Below the pieces are notes generated by a model. It saw only the letters and a list, made by a program, of their open reading frames with translations. It was not told where the DNA came from and searched no databases. A stretch of DNA of 64,000 bases from Nissolia schottii (lineage: Eukaryota; Streptophyta; Magnoliopsida; Fabales; Fabaceae), in NCBI GenBank assembly GCA_003254905.1, contig QANU01031477.1:124001-188000 (forward strand), in the 5' to 3' direction. Positions 1 to 14,961 of the stretch are shown in pieces. The translations under genes were made by a program, and so were the position numbers. Positions within the stretch are counted from its first letter, which is position 1, and each line of letters starts with the position of its first letter.

Positions 1-35
1 ACAGGTAAAGAGCTGTACCAAAAATTGTGCTATAC

Positions 36-3746
<3,711 letters not shown>

Positions 3747-3949
3747 CTAACATGGCATACTCATCAATAATCAAGCACGTTATTAACAAATCCATCAAAT
3801 TCACCTAACAAAAGACGCTACAAATCGTAGAATCCACAACAGTAATTAAGATCAACCGAATCAAAATAGAGACTGATAACACGATTTAAGAATAATTGAG
3901 AACAATAAAAAAGAAATGGAAAAGAGAAATAACAGAGATTGATAACACG

Positions 3950-4200
3950 CCTGCTGCTGCGCGAGAACGATAAGGAGAACAAGATTCCGAATTGAAAGTG
4001 CAGCTGCGTTCTCAGCTCAATTGCTGAGGGTTCAGAGCGGAGCTACTGCCTTATAAATAGTGGGCGTCAGCTGCGCACTTCGCTCTGTTGCCAGTTCAAA
4101 CCCTAAACAAAAACGAAAGGGATTCGGATCCCTAAAATTTTTGTCTCTGGGTTGACAGGTCCAACTAACAGGCCCATAATTCCATTGAAGTCAAACCATA
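3950..4200 (-). promoter_or_regulatory. RPL3: RPL3 promoter and 5' leader: TATA box, telo-box, site II
   Basis: Read on the minus strand, CTATTTATAA at 4051-4060 is a good TATA box and predicts a start near 4025. Upstream of it are a telo-box (AAACCCTAA on the plus strand, 4098-4106) and a site II element (TGGGCC on the minus strand, 4171-4176). The combination of telo-box and site II is the established signature of plant ribosomal-protein and other proliferation-linked promoters, bound by Pur-alpha/Myb-like and TCP factors. The leader probably runs from about 4025 to 3950 and is then spliced. Confidence 0.75.
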
Positions 4201-7200
4201 TATGAAATTCAGCTTATGAATTTTTAAATGAAAAAATTATACCGTGACCCTGAAAATGAGTGAGATATTTCTTTTAATCCTAACATTTTAAATTTATTTG
4301 TTTGATCCTAAAAAAATTTATTTAATTCTATATTAATAATTTGTTATAATGTTTGATGTCAAAATAATTAATATAAATTAAATTGTTGTAGAAATCTATA
4401 CCTGATGTCGTTTTTTTAAAGAACTTTTAAATATTAGGTTATTTAAGTGTATAGACCAACATTCTTCATTTATCTTATTTGGCATTATCGTATTACATAA
4501 TAAAAAAAGGTTTAGGTGTTATTTATTAAGTCGTATAAGGCTTAATAATTTTAACTAATATTATAAAATTAATTTTTATCATATATTTAGTGTAACATAA
4601 AATAGTATTATGTCATACAATTTTATCTAATTTTATCCTATAATTATTGTATTAAGTTATCAGACTTAAGGAAGCCTGATAACATCGTATAATATTATTT
4701 TTTTATCTAATTACAAATTAACCTTCCATGTTCATCTCCTTTTTTTCATCCAGTTTCAACATATAACTCATCAATCGTCCACCACCATCATAGACCACCG
4801 TTGTTGCTCCTGTCAGAACAATGACATGAAGCTTTACTTGGTAAGAACATATTTGCAGCCATCACTCAAGCAAAAAATTTCTCTTCTCCAAAAATCACTT
4901 CCGAATTTCAATCAGACCATTTTCTCGAAACCTTGGAATTGAGGAATGACTCATAAAAGAATATATCTATCATCCACCCTCTCATAGTTTTGATCCCTAT
5001 AAACGAACATAATCTCCCTCTGTTAAAGAGGTCCATTTTCGCCAATCTCATTGATTTAGCCAATGCACATTTCAAAGCTTTGTCTTCTCAGATTTCCAAC
5101 TAAATTGTTCTCTTTTTAGTTTCCCCAAGTTTCTATTTTTTTCTATCTTTTTGCATATTTAATTTTTTTAATTAATGGGTCTATTTTGTTGTTGGTGGTG
5201 TTGCTGTTGTGATTTTAGTTTTTACGGTTGAAATTAATGTGTTTGGGATTTTAGTGATGGGATAGAGATGGTAGGGGTGGGGGTGGGGGTGATGTTTGTG
5301 ATCGATGAGGGTGGTGAGATGGGGATAAGATGGGATTTATTACATAAATATGGCTCCCAAATGTTTTATTTCCCATCATATCAGACATTTTTTTTTAATT
5401 TTTTAAAAGGTCTGAATTCGCCACGGGGGTAGTAAATTCAGAGTTTTTGTTTTTTTTTTAAATGCCTGAATTCGTCACAGGGTGTGACGAATTCAGACTC
5501 CGGCCCATACAATTGTAATTTTGTGTTTCAAGCCATATTTTGGTATATAACTTATACCATACCCATAAAAATGCAAAGAGGCCGATAAGATGAGGGTAAC
5601 GAAGAAGAAAGGGTAAAACAAAAAATAGATTAATTAGTTAATGGAAAAAATATGGTAGAATAATCATTTTAAGTATTTTTAAAATTTAAATATAATAAAA
5701 TTATATAATTGTATGTAACACACTAAATATATGATAGTATATAAAGTTATACAATATATTTCTTATATTATATTATTAAACTTTATGTTATCATGTCTAA
5801 TACTATCACGTATTATGTTATACAATGCACCAAATGAGCCCTTATATGCTTATTTTCTGCTCAATCGAATTTCGTGAAATTGTGTGCTTTTCTAAGATGG
5901 CCGTAGAGTTGCATTGATCACCACATAAAGGCACTCGATAAAGAAATGCTCCACCGTTTTCTGTTCATGAGCACATGAGTAACACTTGCACTCAATTTTT
6001 TTGGTTATTATATAAAAATAGTGTCTGAAAGTAATTTATATTAAATAACAATAAGACAAAAATAAAAGATAATTTTTAATTAAAAATAATAATATGATAA
6101 TTAATCTCTATTAATTAAAAAAGCATAATTTGTTTCACCATTAATTTTAAAGCGAATTTTTTTGAGTAAACTATTTTTACTAAATCCTACTAAATGATTT
6201 TTAATTCAAATTTAAAATTTCACTAAACTTATTCTATTTAACCTTAATAAATATTTTTTAATTTAAAACTAACATTTTCTTACTGTTTAACATTTAAAAG
6301 TATAAAAAATTAAATTAAATAATTTATATAAAAAATAATATCAACAAATTTAAAATAACTTATATGCATATCACAACTGTTAAACTGGTATAAATAAAAA
6401 TTTAAGAAAATAATGAGTTTTACATGGAATAAAGATTGAAAGTCTTTGAACCAAACACAAATAATTTATTTGTAAGTACAAAAGTTCCGTATTCCATATC
6501 AATTGGGTATCCTAGTATCAATGCATCATAGACTCCTACCACAATAGAATGCTACCCTTGCTCTTATTGTAACACATTACATGTTACCTATTTGATAGAA
6601 ATCTAACTCTGTGTTGGACAATCGTTCAAAGGTCTACATCATATATTAACCTATATCTAGTATTGTTGGGTTTATGCTGCATATCAACTTATCAAGTATT
6701 CTTCTATTTTAATGCAAGTCGGTTCAAAACCACTCTTTGTAGTTGGTTGATGTAATAAAAAACTTACCACAGACAAACATCCACAAGATCCCCATATTAA
6801 TCTATGTGGCTAGGATTTGCATATACTTTGAATACATGAATGCAAAAATCCAATACTTTTTCATGGCCCATGTTTAAAGGAAATTAAATATTTTCTCTGC
6901 TTGGAAAGATCAAGCATATCAATCAAAACTGTTGATTCAGATACTGTCCTGGCTTTTTCAGACAGAAGTTTTTTGAATTTTTTTATAGGGTTTGATAAAT
7001 GAAGAAATTACGCTGCTGAAAGGAAAAAGTGAGTATGACAATTGATGATCTGAGAATTTATGACACTCATTTGAAAGGTGCACTGTGCAGAACTCCAATT
7101 CTTCATGTTTTCCTTGTAACTATTAACAAAATATCTGCATAGCTAAGCCTTGTCTTGTATATTTCAGAACACTCTTCAAAGTGGCATGCTTGTTATTTAG

Positions 7201-7449
7201 CGTTATATTTGCTCTTTAAAGTCTCTCAATATATATTTCCATCTCTTAAATTGACAAGATTATCGTTTTGCATCTTGTTGATTGATTGATTATTCATGTA
7301 GTTCTTTAACAACTTCTTGTATTACTATCGATGATCATGAGAATCTACCCGCAATATTGTGATATTATACCGTTCCCTATTGTTATCAAGTATTGCCAAT
7401 CTGAACTTTTCCCTTTCCCACACACCTTGGATGGCATGTTTTTGGTGGC
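4201..7449. other. AT-rich intergenic DNA, no gene seen
   Basis: No coding region is supported here. Small structures stand out. There is a G-rich tract with runs at 5259-5261, 5274-5277, 5279-5283 and 5285-5289. A near-perfect palindrome lies at about 5464-5496 (CTGAATTCGTCAC ... GTGACGAATTCAG), next to a related unit from 5410. The outer parts (about 4480-4700 and 5640-5830) share diffuse inverted AT-rich similarity (ATTTGGcattAtcGTATtACATAATA-like), so a decayed foldback element about 1.3 kb long is possible but not demonstrated. Confidence 0.4.
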
Positions 7450-10400
7450 TAGTTGATGTTTAAACCAAGACTGATAGTGACAATTTTACTTGTAATGAAC
7501 AATGTTTTATCTTATATAATTGCATCTTCCAATAGTGCCGTCTAGTTATGGTTGACAATTGAAAGATCCATATTCCGAAATGAATGATTCTATCAACCCC
7601 CTCTAATATTGTTAGTGACAAATTTAGCTGTGGAGTGTGGAACCCTGCCTCTCCAATGCTTGCATGAAGAAGCAACCAAAAGACAACCATCAACATATAA
7701 ATGCAAGGAAATACAAGGAGAGTAGTATCAAAAATGTGCATCCCCAAGGGAAAGCTGTGACCATACTTTGCCAGCACATCTGCAACAGTGTTACCTTCTC
7801 TGAGAATGTGGGCACAAGTAAAGTTCTGAATCTCATTCTAAGCCTCAATCTCATCCAAGAGAGACCTCCCATGGTGATTATCAAGGCCACCTTCGTTTAA
7901 TCAGACTCTACTTTGACATTGGAGACATCGACTTGGATGGCATGACGAATACCCATAGTTCAGCGAGCAAGAACCCAAATAAATTACAAGTGAAAGCAGT
8001 GAAATATTGCCCATTGTTGTCGCGAATAACCCCCGCACGACGCTGCAATGGAGGAACCAAGAAGAGAGCCATCTAAACTGAGCTTACACCAATTCGGGGG
8101 GGAGGAGGGTGATGTGCTTGTAATTCTTGTGGATACTCATAGGGGAAGCAATCACAATCTAACAACCAACCATAGAAAACTGCAGAAGCATTGAAGACCA
8201 TTTAGTCTCCAAATTAATCTAAACAATTGAGATAGACCTTCATGATTATTTGCAATGATATTGTAACCAATTTTCACTGTATAACTTCCATCACCTGTAT
8301 GAATCCAAGATACCACCACGCAGAAGGAGGCATGAGACCCAAAGTATTGCAAATATGAGGAGGGAGGAACTTGGTCAGCTTATTAGAATCCGACTCCCTA
8401 TACAGAGTCAGGAAATCATAGAGACAAGTCTCTTTGTCCGATAAAGAGAGAGGAGAGGTAGCATGGTCCTTTGAAACTCCTATATTATGAACCAAACGAT
8501 GCTCCTAGAATTTGATAACATTGTCATTCGCAACTCTCTAGATTAATTTCTCATGAAAAACTCCCCAATTATCACAAACTCCTTTCCAAAGATTCGAAGA
8601 CAAGGCACAACGTTGAACTGAAGGAATAATATCATTACCACATTTGTATTTAGATCTAAGAACCTGAGACCAGAGACTCTCCCTATTGGTAATGAGACCC
8701 CATCCAACTTTCGTTAAGAAAATAGAGTTCATCATACGAGCATAATGTGGCCCTAAGCCACCAGAGCATTTCGGAGTACACATCGTTCGCCAATTAACAA
8801 GATGGACTCACCTCTTTTGATCAGTGTCTCCCTACAAAAATTGGTCATCACAAATACCTAGTGGGATGCGAGCAATTTGCATTGTGTAGGTAGGGAGCGA
8901 AGAGATAACGTAATCAACCAACGTCAGTCAGTCAGCAAGAGAAAATGAAGAAGCTTTCTAGTTACTTAGACAATTAGAAGCTTTCTTTCTAATAGACTTG
9001 TAAGTTGATTTATTAACCCACTTGTGAAGGAAGGGAACCCCCAAATATTTTCCCAAGCCAGCAGTCCTACCAAATCCAAGCCATTGGCTGATATCTTCTC
9101 GAATAGCATTATGGACATTCTTTGAGGAAAAAAATCATTGTATTCTCATTATTGACTTTCTGACCCGAATTGGCACAGAAGCTATCCAAACGCTGCTTAA
9201 TGAAATTAACTTGCTACATGGACGCTTCCACAGAGAGGATCAAGTCATCTGCAAAGCAGAAATGAGATAAAAGCGGACCATTACAGTTAAGTTGAATATG
9301 CTTCCAAAACACATGATCCCCTGCAGCATTAATAAGGTAGGACAATCTCTCAATACAAAGAACAAAAGTGTAGGGGGATAAAGGATCACCATGGAAAATG
9401 CCTCGTGAAGGATTAAAAGGGTCAAGAGCTTCCCTGTTCCAAAGCATTTTCATAGAAAGGGTGGTAATACACTGCCAAACCAGGCCAATAAACTTCTCCG
9501 GTAACCCTATATCCTCCATAGTGTCCTTGATTTGATAAAGGACCATTTAATGCGATCATAGGCCTTCTCAAGATTAGTTTTTATAGTCATCCAGCTTTTT
9601 TTTTCACTATTTGCTTTTCCATCACTTGTATCACCTCTTGAGTAATAATAATATTATTAGAGCTATGTCTTCCAGCCACAAAGCTACATTAAGTTGGGTA
9701 CACCAATTTAGTCATGTAATTCCGGAGCCTATTAGCCAAAATCTTAGTCATAATTTTATAGGAGACATTGTACAGACTAATCAGACGAAGTTGTCTGATA
9801 TTAATAGGAGGCCCAACTTTGGGGATCGAAGTACTGAGGGTATCATTAATTTCAACCACTTGATTCGGCTAGAAGAAAATCTTTAAATCTTTAACAAGCT
9901 TACACATGTCATGACCCACACGCTCCCGTTGACTATGATAAAAGATTAGCTTGGAAAACATCGCTCCAAGAGGATTTCAATCCACTCATATCAAAGAGTG
10001 CCTTCTTAACTTCAGTATCTTGGACTTCATAACCTAGAATATAAATCTCAGAGTTACTCAAGGAAGGTTGGGATACTCTTCAGTGTAGAGAGGTTTGAAA
10101 AAATTGTTAGCCATATTTTCAAGGATATTAGGATTGTAGTACCATGAAGAGACTCGATACGATTTCTTTTCCTCTTTAAGATTGTAGTACCATGAAAATA
10201 GCAAGTGTTTTTATATCCCTCTAAAAGCCACTTGCATATAGATTTCTGGTACCATGGGATTTCCTCTTAATGGAGGACACCCTCATAGTCTTGCCAATGT
10301 CGTTGTTGGAGATCTTCGAGAAAGCTGTTAGGATCGTCCCCCCAGATTTCTAGCAATGCCATTCAAACGGCAAAGAAGCTTATTCTTACTTTCAAAAATA

Positions 10401-10700
10401 TCACCAAACACATTCCTATTCAAATTAATGAGAGAATAACGCACCTCTTGGATATTAAGAGACCATTCCCTATTGTAGATCCATAGATTATAAATAAGCT
10501 CATGAATCTCCGAGTGAGTAAGCCAAGCAGCAAGTAACCTGAAGGGTCTTCTTCTTCTATTAGTAACTACTCTTGGCTCAAGCTTCAGCAAAAGATAACG
10601 GGGCTCTATCAATTATCTCAAACAGTGATCCCCTTTTCCAAGTGAACGACCCACCAATTAGTAATAATGCCTGTAATTTTATGACAATTTTCTTTTTTAA
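7450..10700 (-). mobile_element. Degenerate non-LTR retrotransposon (plant L1-type LINE)
   Basis: Fragments in several minus-strand frames line up in LINE order. An endonuclease C-terminal piece (GGSFTWKRG...IDRAP) lies at about 10590-10680 and a linker at about 10330-10610. Reverse transcriptase follows at about 9214-9546, with GIFHGDPLSPYTFVLCIERL and the catalytic FADDLILS motif. Then come a post-RT segment (KCSGGLGPHYARMMN, about 8540-8790), a zf-RVT-like stretch (GDGSYTVKIGYNI, about 8250-8310) and an RNase H domain (KLSLDGSLLGS near 8070; HILREGNTVADVLAKYG near 7760). Frameshifts and stops separate these pieces, so the element is dead. Neither a poly-A tail nor target duplications could be identified, and the ends are approximate. 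Confidence 0.85.
9214..9546 (-). pseudogene. LINE reverse transcriptase fragment
   Basis: This is the longest surviving piece of the LINE pol: a 110-residue open segment with PEKFIGLVWQCITTLSMKML, then GIFHGDPLSPY and the active-site FADDLIL. These are RT motifs of the L1 superfamily, with FADD being the YXDD box. The fingers and palm that should come before it are interrupted by stops upstream (about 9550-10300). No intact start or full-length frame exists. Confidence 0.85.
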
Positions 10701-10999
10701 GTTGATTTTACCCCCAACAAGCTGCCACGCTACAAAAGGGTTGAACTTGTGTTTGAATATCAACACTGACCACAACAGGACATGTACTAAGGAAATGGTA
10801 ATTATTGAACAATTTACTTGAATTGGAGCCTTTTTCTTTTCCTTACTTGATAATGCATTAGTGATAATTTTATACATCAGACTATCTGAAGGGGAAGGTA
10901 TTCCATGGTTAAATGAAACAGTATAAACAGTGCCCCTCCAAAACCATATTCCTCTCTCCATTAGACTATTGCCATAAAATTAGAAAGAACAATGTTATC

Positions 11000-12447
11000 T
11001 GATAAGTGCCAAATTTACGCAATTTTAACTATTGAAAAGGCACATGTCTGCTTAAGTTTAATGAATTATCTGATTAAATTCCCCACTTTTTTAGGATTTA
11101 TAATATTCTAGAGATGGATGCAAGATAAAAGATCAAAGAGAAATCCCACAGAGAAAGGAAACAAAGAGCAAAATGGACAAAAGAAGCAGAAAAGCAAAGG
11201 CAGATGCGTCACCGCTCAGTGGTGACAACTAGCCGCTCAGCGGCTTGCACGCAGAAACCGCTCAGCGGAAGGGACCGAACCGTTCAGCGGACCTTGCTTC
11301 AAGGTGAAGAAACTTAGCCGCGAAGGAAGCTCTGCAGCCGCACCTGCAGCCGCAATGCCGCCTTGCTCTGACACCGCTCAGCGCACCGCACGCCGCTCAG
11401 CGGCTCTGACAGATAATGTCAGAGCAGAGCCACCATTCGGAGGAAACGTGGGGGTGAAGAAACCTTAAACCGCTGAGCGGTACCCTCAGACCGCTCAGCG
11501 GTGACTCCCCAAACTCGGCCTATAAATAGAGGTCGAGGTTCACAACATAGAGGCATGAATTAGAGAATCAGAACTCTTTTCTCTCATTGGCATTTCAATT
11601 TCAAATCCTAAGTTAGTTTAGCAACAAAGAGGAGGCTAGTGAAGGAGCCGGGAGAATCAAGGAAGCACGGCGGACGTCGTCATGATAGCGTGAGAACGTG
11701 TCATGGTAAGCGTCCATCACCTTGCCTCCGAGATACTCTTATAAGATGGATTTATAATCCTCTTGTTGTTGGGATTTTGATGATTGTTATAGACTGATTG
11801 TATCCATGTACTTTTACATTAATGAATCTATCATTTTCTATGATTTGCATGAATCGATTTTACACTTAATGCTTGTTTTAGCTTAGCTACCTAAAGCATG
11901 GTTTCAAACTGCATGGTTGCGCGTGAGAACGACATCATAAGTTGGAACTAAATCAATTCATCTAATAAACCTAATTGCTAGAGATAGCGTTAGGGATATT
12001 AGTCGCTTTTAACATCTAAAATAATGCTAGTGTACTTTGTTAAGCTTGTGTGCGAGAGTGACAGCATAACAAGGAAACCTGTGATCTTTTCATGCGCGAG
12101 AGCGATGAACAAGTTAAGAACTGATGGCGAGGAATCAAAGAAATGATAGTTCTGATGTTTAAGTTATGAATGCATGAAACTATAATAGGATTCAAATCCC
12201 AACAAGCTTCCTGATCTGTCTCTGATTTGTTGCCTATTTATCTTTTCTGCTATTTATTTACTTATCTAAATATCAAATCACAAATCCTTTACTTCATTGC
12301 TTAATTAACAAACTCAAGAACGGTATTTTTGCAACTCTCTGTGGATACGATCATACCCGACTGTACTGCAATTGGATTCCCTGTGAATCTGAAAGCTGTA
12401 AAGAAGGATGTATTATTTTGAAGACGAGAGTAAAAATGCTTTCAACA
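11000..12447 (+). mobile_element. Solo LTR (1.45 kb) with 5-bp target-site duplication
   Basis: The block begins TGATAAGTGCC and ends TTTCAACA, so it has TG...CA borders, and it is flanked on both sides by TTATC (10995-10999 and 12448-12452). It contains a TATA box (CCTATAAATAGA, about 11519-11530) and no coding sequence, as expected for a solo LTR left by recombination between the two LTRs of a full element. Its 5' third is unusually GC-rich and holds about eight copies of the palindrome CCGCT(C/G)AGCGG or close variants between 11210 and 11510. Length and style fit a Tat/Ogre-like gypsy family, which is inference. Strand is inferred from TATA polarity. Confidence 0.85.
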
Positions 12448-12498
12448 TTATCATAACTTATTTTAGTAAGATACACCTTAAATTATTTTGAAGTATGA

Positions 12499-12745
12499 TG
12501 TTAAGAAGGAAGAGGGAAAAGAGAGAAGAAACATAGAGAAAAGTCACAGAAAGAACAGAGAGAACAGGGGAGGAAGAAGAGAAGTATAGAGGTAGGATTT
12601 ATTATCAATTGCATGCCTTCTCTTCCTTACACAATCAGCTTATATAGCTGATTTATTCTCCTTCTAACTGCCTATTTGGCAGTTACAACTACTAAACTAA
12701 CTTTACAACGAACTCTTCTCCTACTATGCTATCTTATGCGTATCA
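12499..12745 (-). repeat. Left LTR (3' LTR) of the gypsy element
   Basis: On the plus strand it starts TGTTAAGAAGG and ends GCGTATCA. It is 247 bp, about 24 bp longer than its partner because of a short partial duplication in the purine-rich AGAGAGAAC stretch. It directly adjoins the polypurine tract (CCCCCCCTT on plus). Confidence 0.92.
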
Positions 12746-12792
12746 AATCCCCCCCTTAAGAATTTCGTTGCCCTCAAGGAATCGCTATACAA

Positions 12793-13218
12793 TCAAAAGC
12801 AGGGATATAGCCAACACATGGCGCGCAAGGGAAATTTAAGACTTTGTTGATCAGTATGGATAGTAAAGGGCTGAATTGAGAGGTATTGGTGCCATTTAGA
12901 GACAGCATGTACCAAGGCCAACAACTCCCTGTCATACACTGATAGCAACCGATTCCTAGGTGATAAGATTTTGCTAATGAAAGCAACAGGGTGCTGATCC
13001 TGCATCAGCACAACACCTATTCCTGGGTCATGTATTCCTCTAAACGGGGGCAATTGTTTTGGCTCCTCAAATATGTCCTTAAACTCCTCCAGTAATGCAG
13101 CCTTTTGCTTTTCAGCTTGCATAACCTCTTCTTCTTCAGCCACCACCGAACAACAGATCATGTCCTCAAAGCAAGGTAAAATATGCAACATAAAGCAATA
13201 TTTGTCTTCTAGCATCAT
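12793..13218 (-). pseudogene. Gypsy RNase H fragment
   Basis: This segment contains DPGIGVVLMQDQHPVAFISK and LSPRNRLLSVYDRELLALV, the start of the RNase H domain that follows reverse transcriptase in gypsy pol. The N-terminal half of the frame (about 13090-13218) is not RT-like, and the catalytic RT core is absent. It ends close to the polypurine tract, so integrase has been deleted too. Confidence 0.85.
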
Positions 13219-13381
13219 GTGAACTTGGTAGCATCCACCAATTTATTAGCTGCACTTTTAATGGCCGTCAATTGCACTCTTTTGTCCCCCATGGTGAATT
13301 CCATTACCAAATTCTTAAAATCCCAAGCTATGGTGCCCCATTGCTTAAGCCACTGCATTCCCAAAATGAGATCACAGCTAC

Positions 13382-13759
13382 TCAAAGGAATAGTAATGGC
13401 CGAGTGACAAAATCATACCCCTGCATCCTCCACTGAATATGTTTACAGCAGCCAGCCCCGTGGATTACTCCCCCATCAGGGACCGTAATCTGGACAGGTG
13501 CCATAGGCTGTATTTGCCCCACTCCCTCACGGCAAAGCTTCTCACTTACAAAATTGTGAGTACTCCCCGTATCAATCAGCACAAAAATCTTCTTCCTACC
13601 AATCCATCCTACTAATCTCATCATAGGATATGTGGAATCACCATGAATGGCATTCAGAGAAATAGTGGGACTTACCTCGGTATCCCCCTCTAGCGGTTCA
13701 CTGAAGCTGCTCTCCCTTTCCATGGCCTTGAACTGGTCCTCATCATCCCCTACTTCCAT
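13382..13759 (-). pseudogene. Gypsy aspartic protease fragment
   Basis: This 125-residue open segment contains GRKKIFVLIDTGSTHNFVSE, the retropepsin active-site motif DTGSTHNF typical of plant gypsy elements. It lies downstream of gag in the normal order. Downstream sequence up to the RNase H piece is too short to contain a reverse transcriptase. Confidence 0.88.
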
Positions 13760-13923
13760 GAAAAAAACCTGAAGCTTCTTCCTCTGGGGGCAGTCATGGC
13801 TAGGGCGTATTTCTCATGGAAGAAAAAACATAGACTTCTTGCCCTATGTTCATCCATTTCCTTGGGAGATAGTTTCTTTTGGAATGTGTACTTCGGCTTG
13901 CCCAAGATACCCTTCTGTTCTTC

Positions 13924-14716
13924 TTACACGTTCTTCCTATCACCCTTATCAAACCGTTTCTCAATAACAGGTTGAATGCTCTTCTTTTCTTGCCAACCCC
14001 CCAAATTGCCTCTAAAACTGTTACCTCTCGGCCTCTGGAGCAATGCTAAGCTCCTTTCTTGCAGCTTGGCAATTCTTGTGGCTTCTAACAAGGTTCTTGG
14101 TGCAAAAAGCTTGACACCATTGCTGAGTTCCGCACTCAGCCCTCTAATGAAACATTGCAACTTCTGTTGCTTTGTTAAACCGGTGCGACAAACTAGCTTG
14201 TCGAACATTTCTTGATATTCCTCAAGGCTGCCATGTTGCACAAGCCGTTTGAGTTCTTCCATGGGACTATCAAATTCAGCGCCAAACCTGACTTGGATGG
14301 CTTTCGCGAACTCGCGCCATGTGAGTTGGCCCTCGCACCCTTGTTCCAGGTTCTGGAACCACCGAAAAGAGCCTTCGTCGAGCGCGATGCTGGCAATTGT
14401 GACATTTTCCCCTTTCGGCGTCCCGTCAAGAGCGAAGAAACGCTCGCATTTCGCGACCCAGAGCCCTACGTCGTCGCGAAAAAAATTGGGGAATTCTCGT
14501 CGTGTCAACCGCGTCGGAACACGGTATTCTCCCTCGTTGCCGCCGTGCGATTCCGAGCTCTGCCAGCTGTAACCCAAGACCTCTCAGGGTTTCTTGAATG
14601 TTGTCGTACTGCAGCTCAAAGCGTTGTTCCAGTGCGCGCAACTGTGGATCAATAGCGGCCATGATTCGCTCCTCCGTCTCGCGCATCGCCGTCTGGAGAC
14701 GCGTCGCTTCCGCCAT
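13924..14716 (-). pseudogene. Gypsy gag (frameshifted)
   Basis: The first frame (14426-14716) starts MAEATRLQTAMRETEERIMA 22 nt after the LTR, in a coiled-coil-like region. The second frame (13924-14577) holds the retrotransposon gag core, with REFPNFFRDDVGLWVAKCER, ALDEGSFRWFQNL, WREFAKAIQVRFG and RGLSAELSNGVK. The two frames overlap, and the usual single polyprotein is broken by a frameshift between them. The GC content is high for the neighbourhood. The zinc knuckle is not recognisable. Confidence 0.88.
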
Positions 14717-14738
14717 GGATTGATAGCTCTGATACCAA

Positions 14739-14961
14739 TGTTAAGAAGGAAGAGGGAAAAGAGAGAAGAAACAGAGAGAACGGGGGAGGAAGAAAAGAAG
14801 TATAGAGGTAAGATTTATTATCGATTGCATGCCTTCTCTTCCTTACACAATCAACTTATATAGCTGATTTATTCTCCTTCTAACTGCCTATTTGGCAGTT
14901 ACAACTACTAAACTAACTTTACAACGAACTATCCTCCTACCATGCTATCTTATGCATATCA
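14739..14961 (-). repeat. Right LTR (5' LTR) of the gypsy element
   Basis: It is 223 bp with the same TGTTAAGAAGG...ATCA borders. By eye it is nearly identical to the left copy except for the short indel and scattered substitutions, suggesting a fairly recent insertion. The primer-binding site follows on the minus strand at about 14727-14738. Confidence 0.92.

Larger units (their letters stand above)
12499..14961 (-). mobile_element. Internally deleted Ty3/gypsy retrotransposon
   Basis: Two direct LTR copies (12499-12745 and 14739-14961) bracket minus-strand gag, protease and RNase H pieces. Next to the right LTR the minus strand reads TGGTATCAGAGC, the initiator-Met tRNA primer site. Next to the left LTR it reads AAGGGGGGGATT, a polypurine tract. 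The flanks are TATGA (12494-12498) and TGTGA (14962-14966), a 5-bp duplication with one mismatch. The whole element is only about 2.46 kb. Most of reverse transcriptase and all of integrase are missing, so it cannot move on its own. Confidence 0.93.

Noticed and set aside
1..15. Possible next RPL3 exon at the left edge
   Set aside because: The minus-strand sequence does not encode the expected residues after the exon 4 donor, so this is intron.
14212..14863. Plus-strand frames of up to 147 codons opposite gag
   Set aside because: They are antisense shadows of the GC-rich gag sequence, which has clear domain matches on the minus strand.
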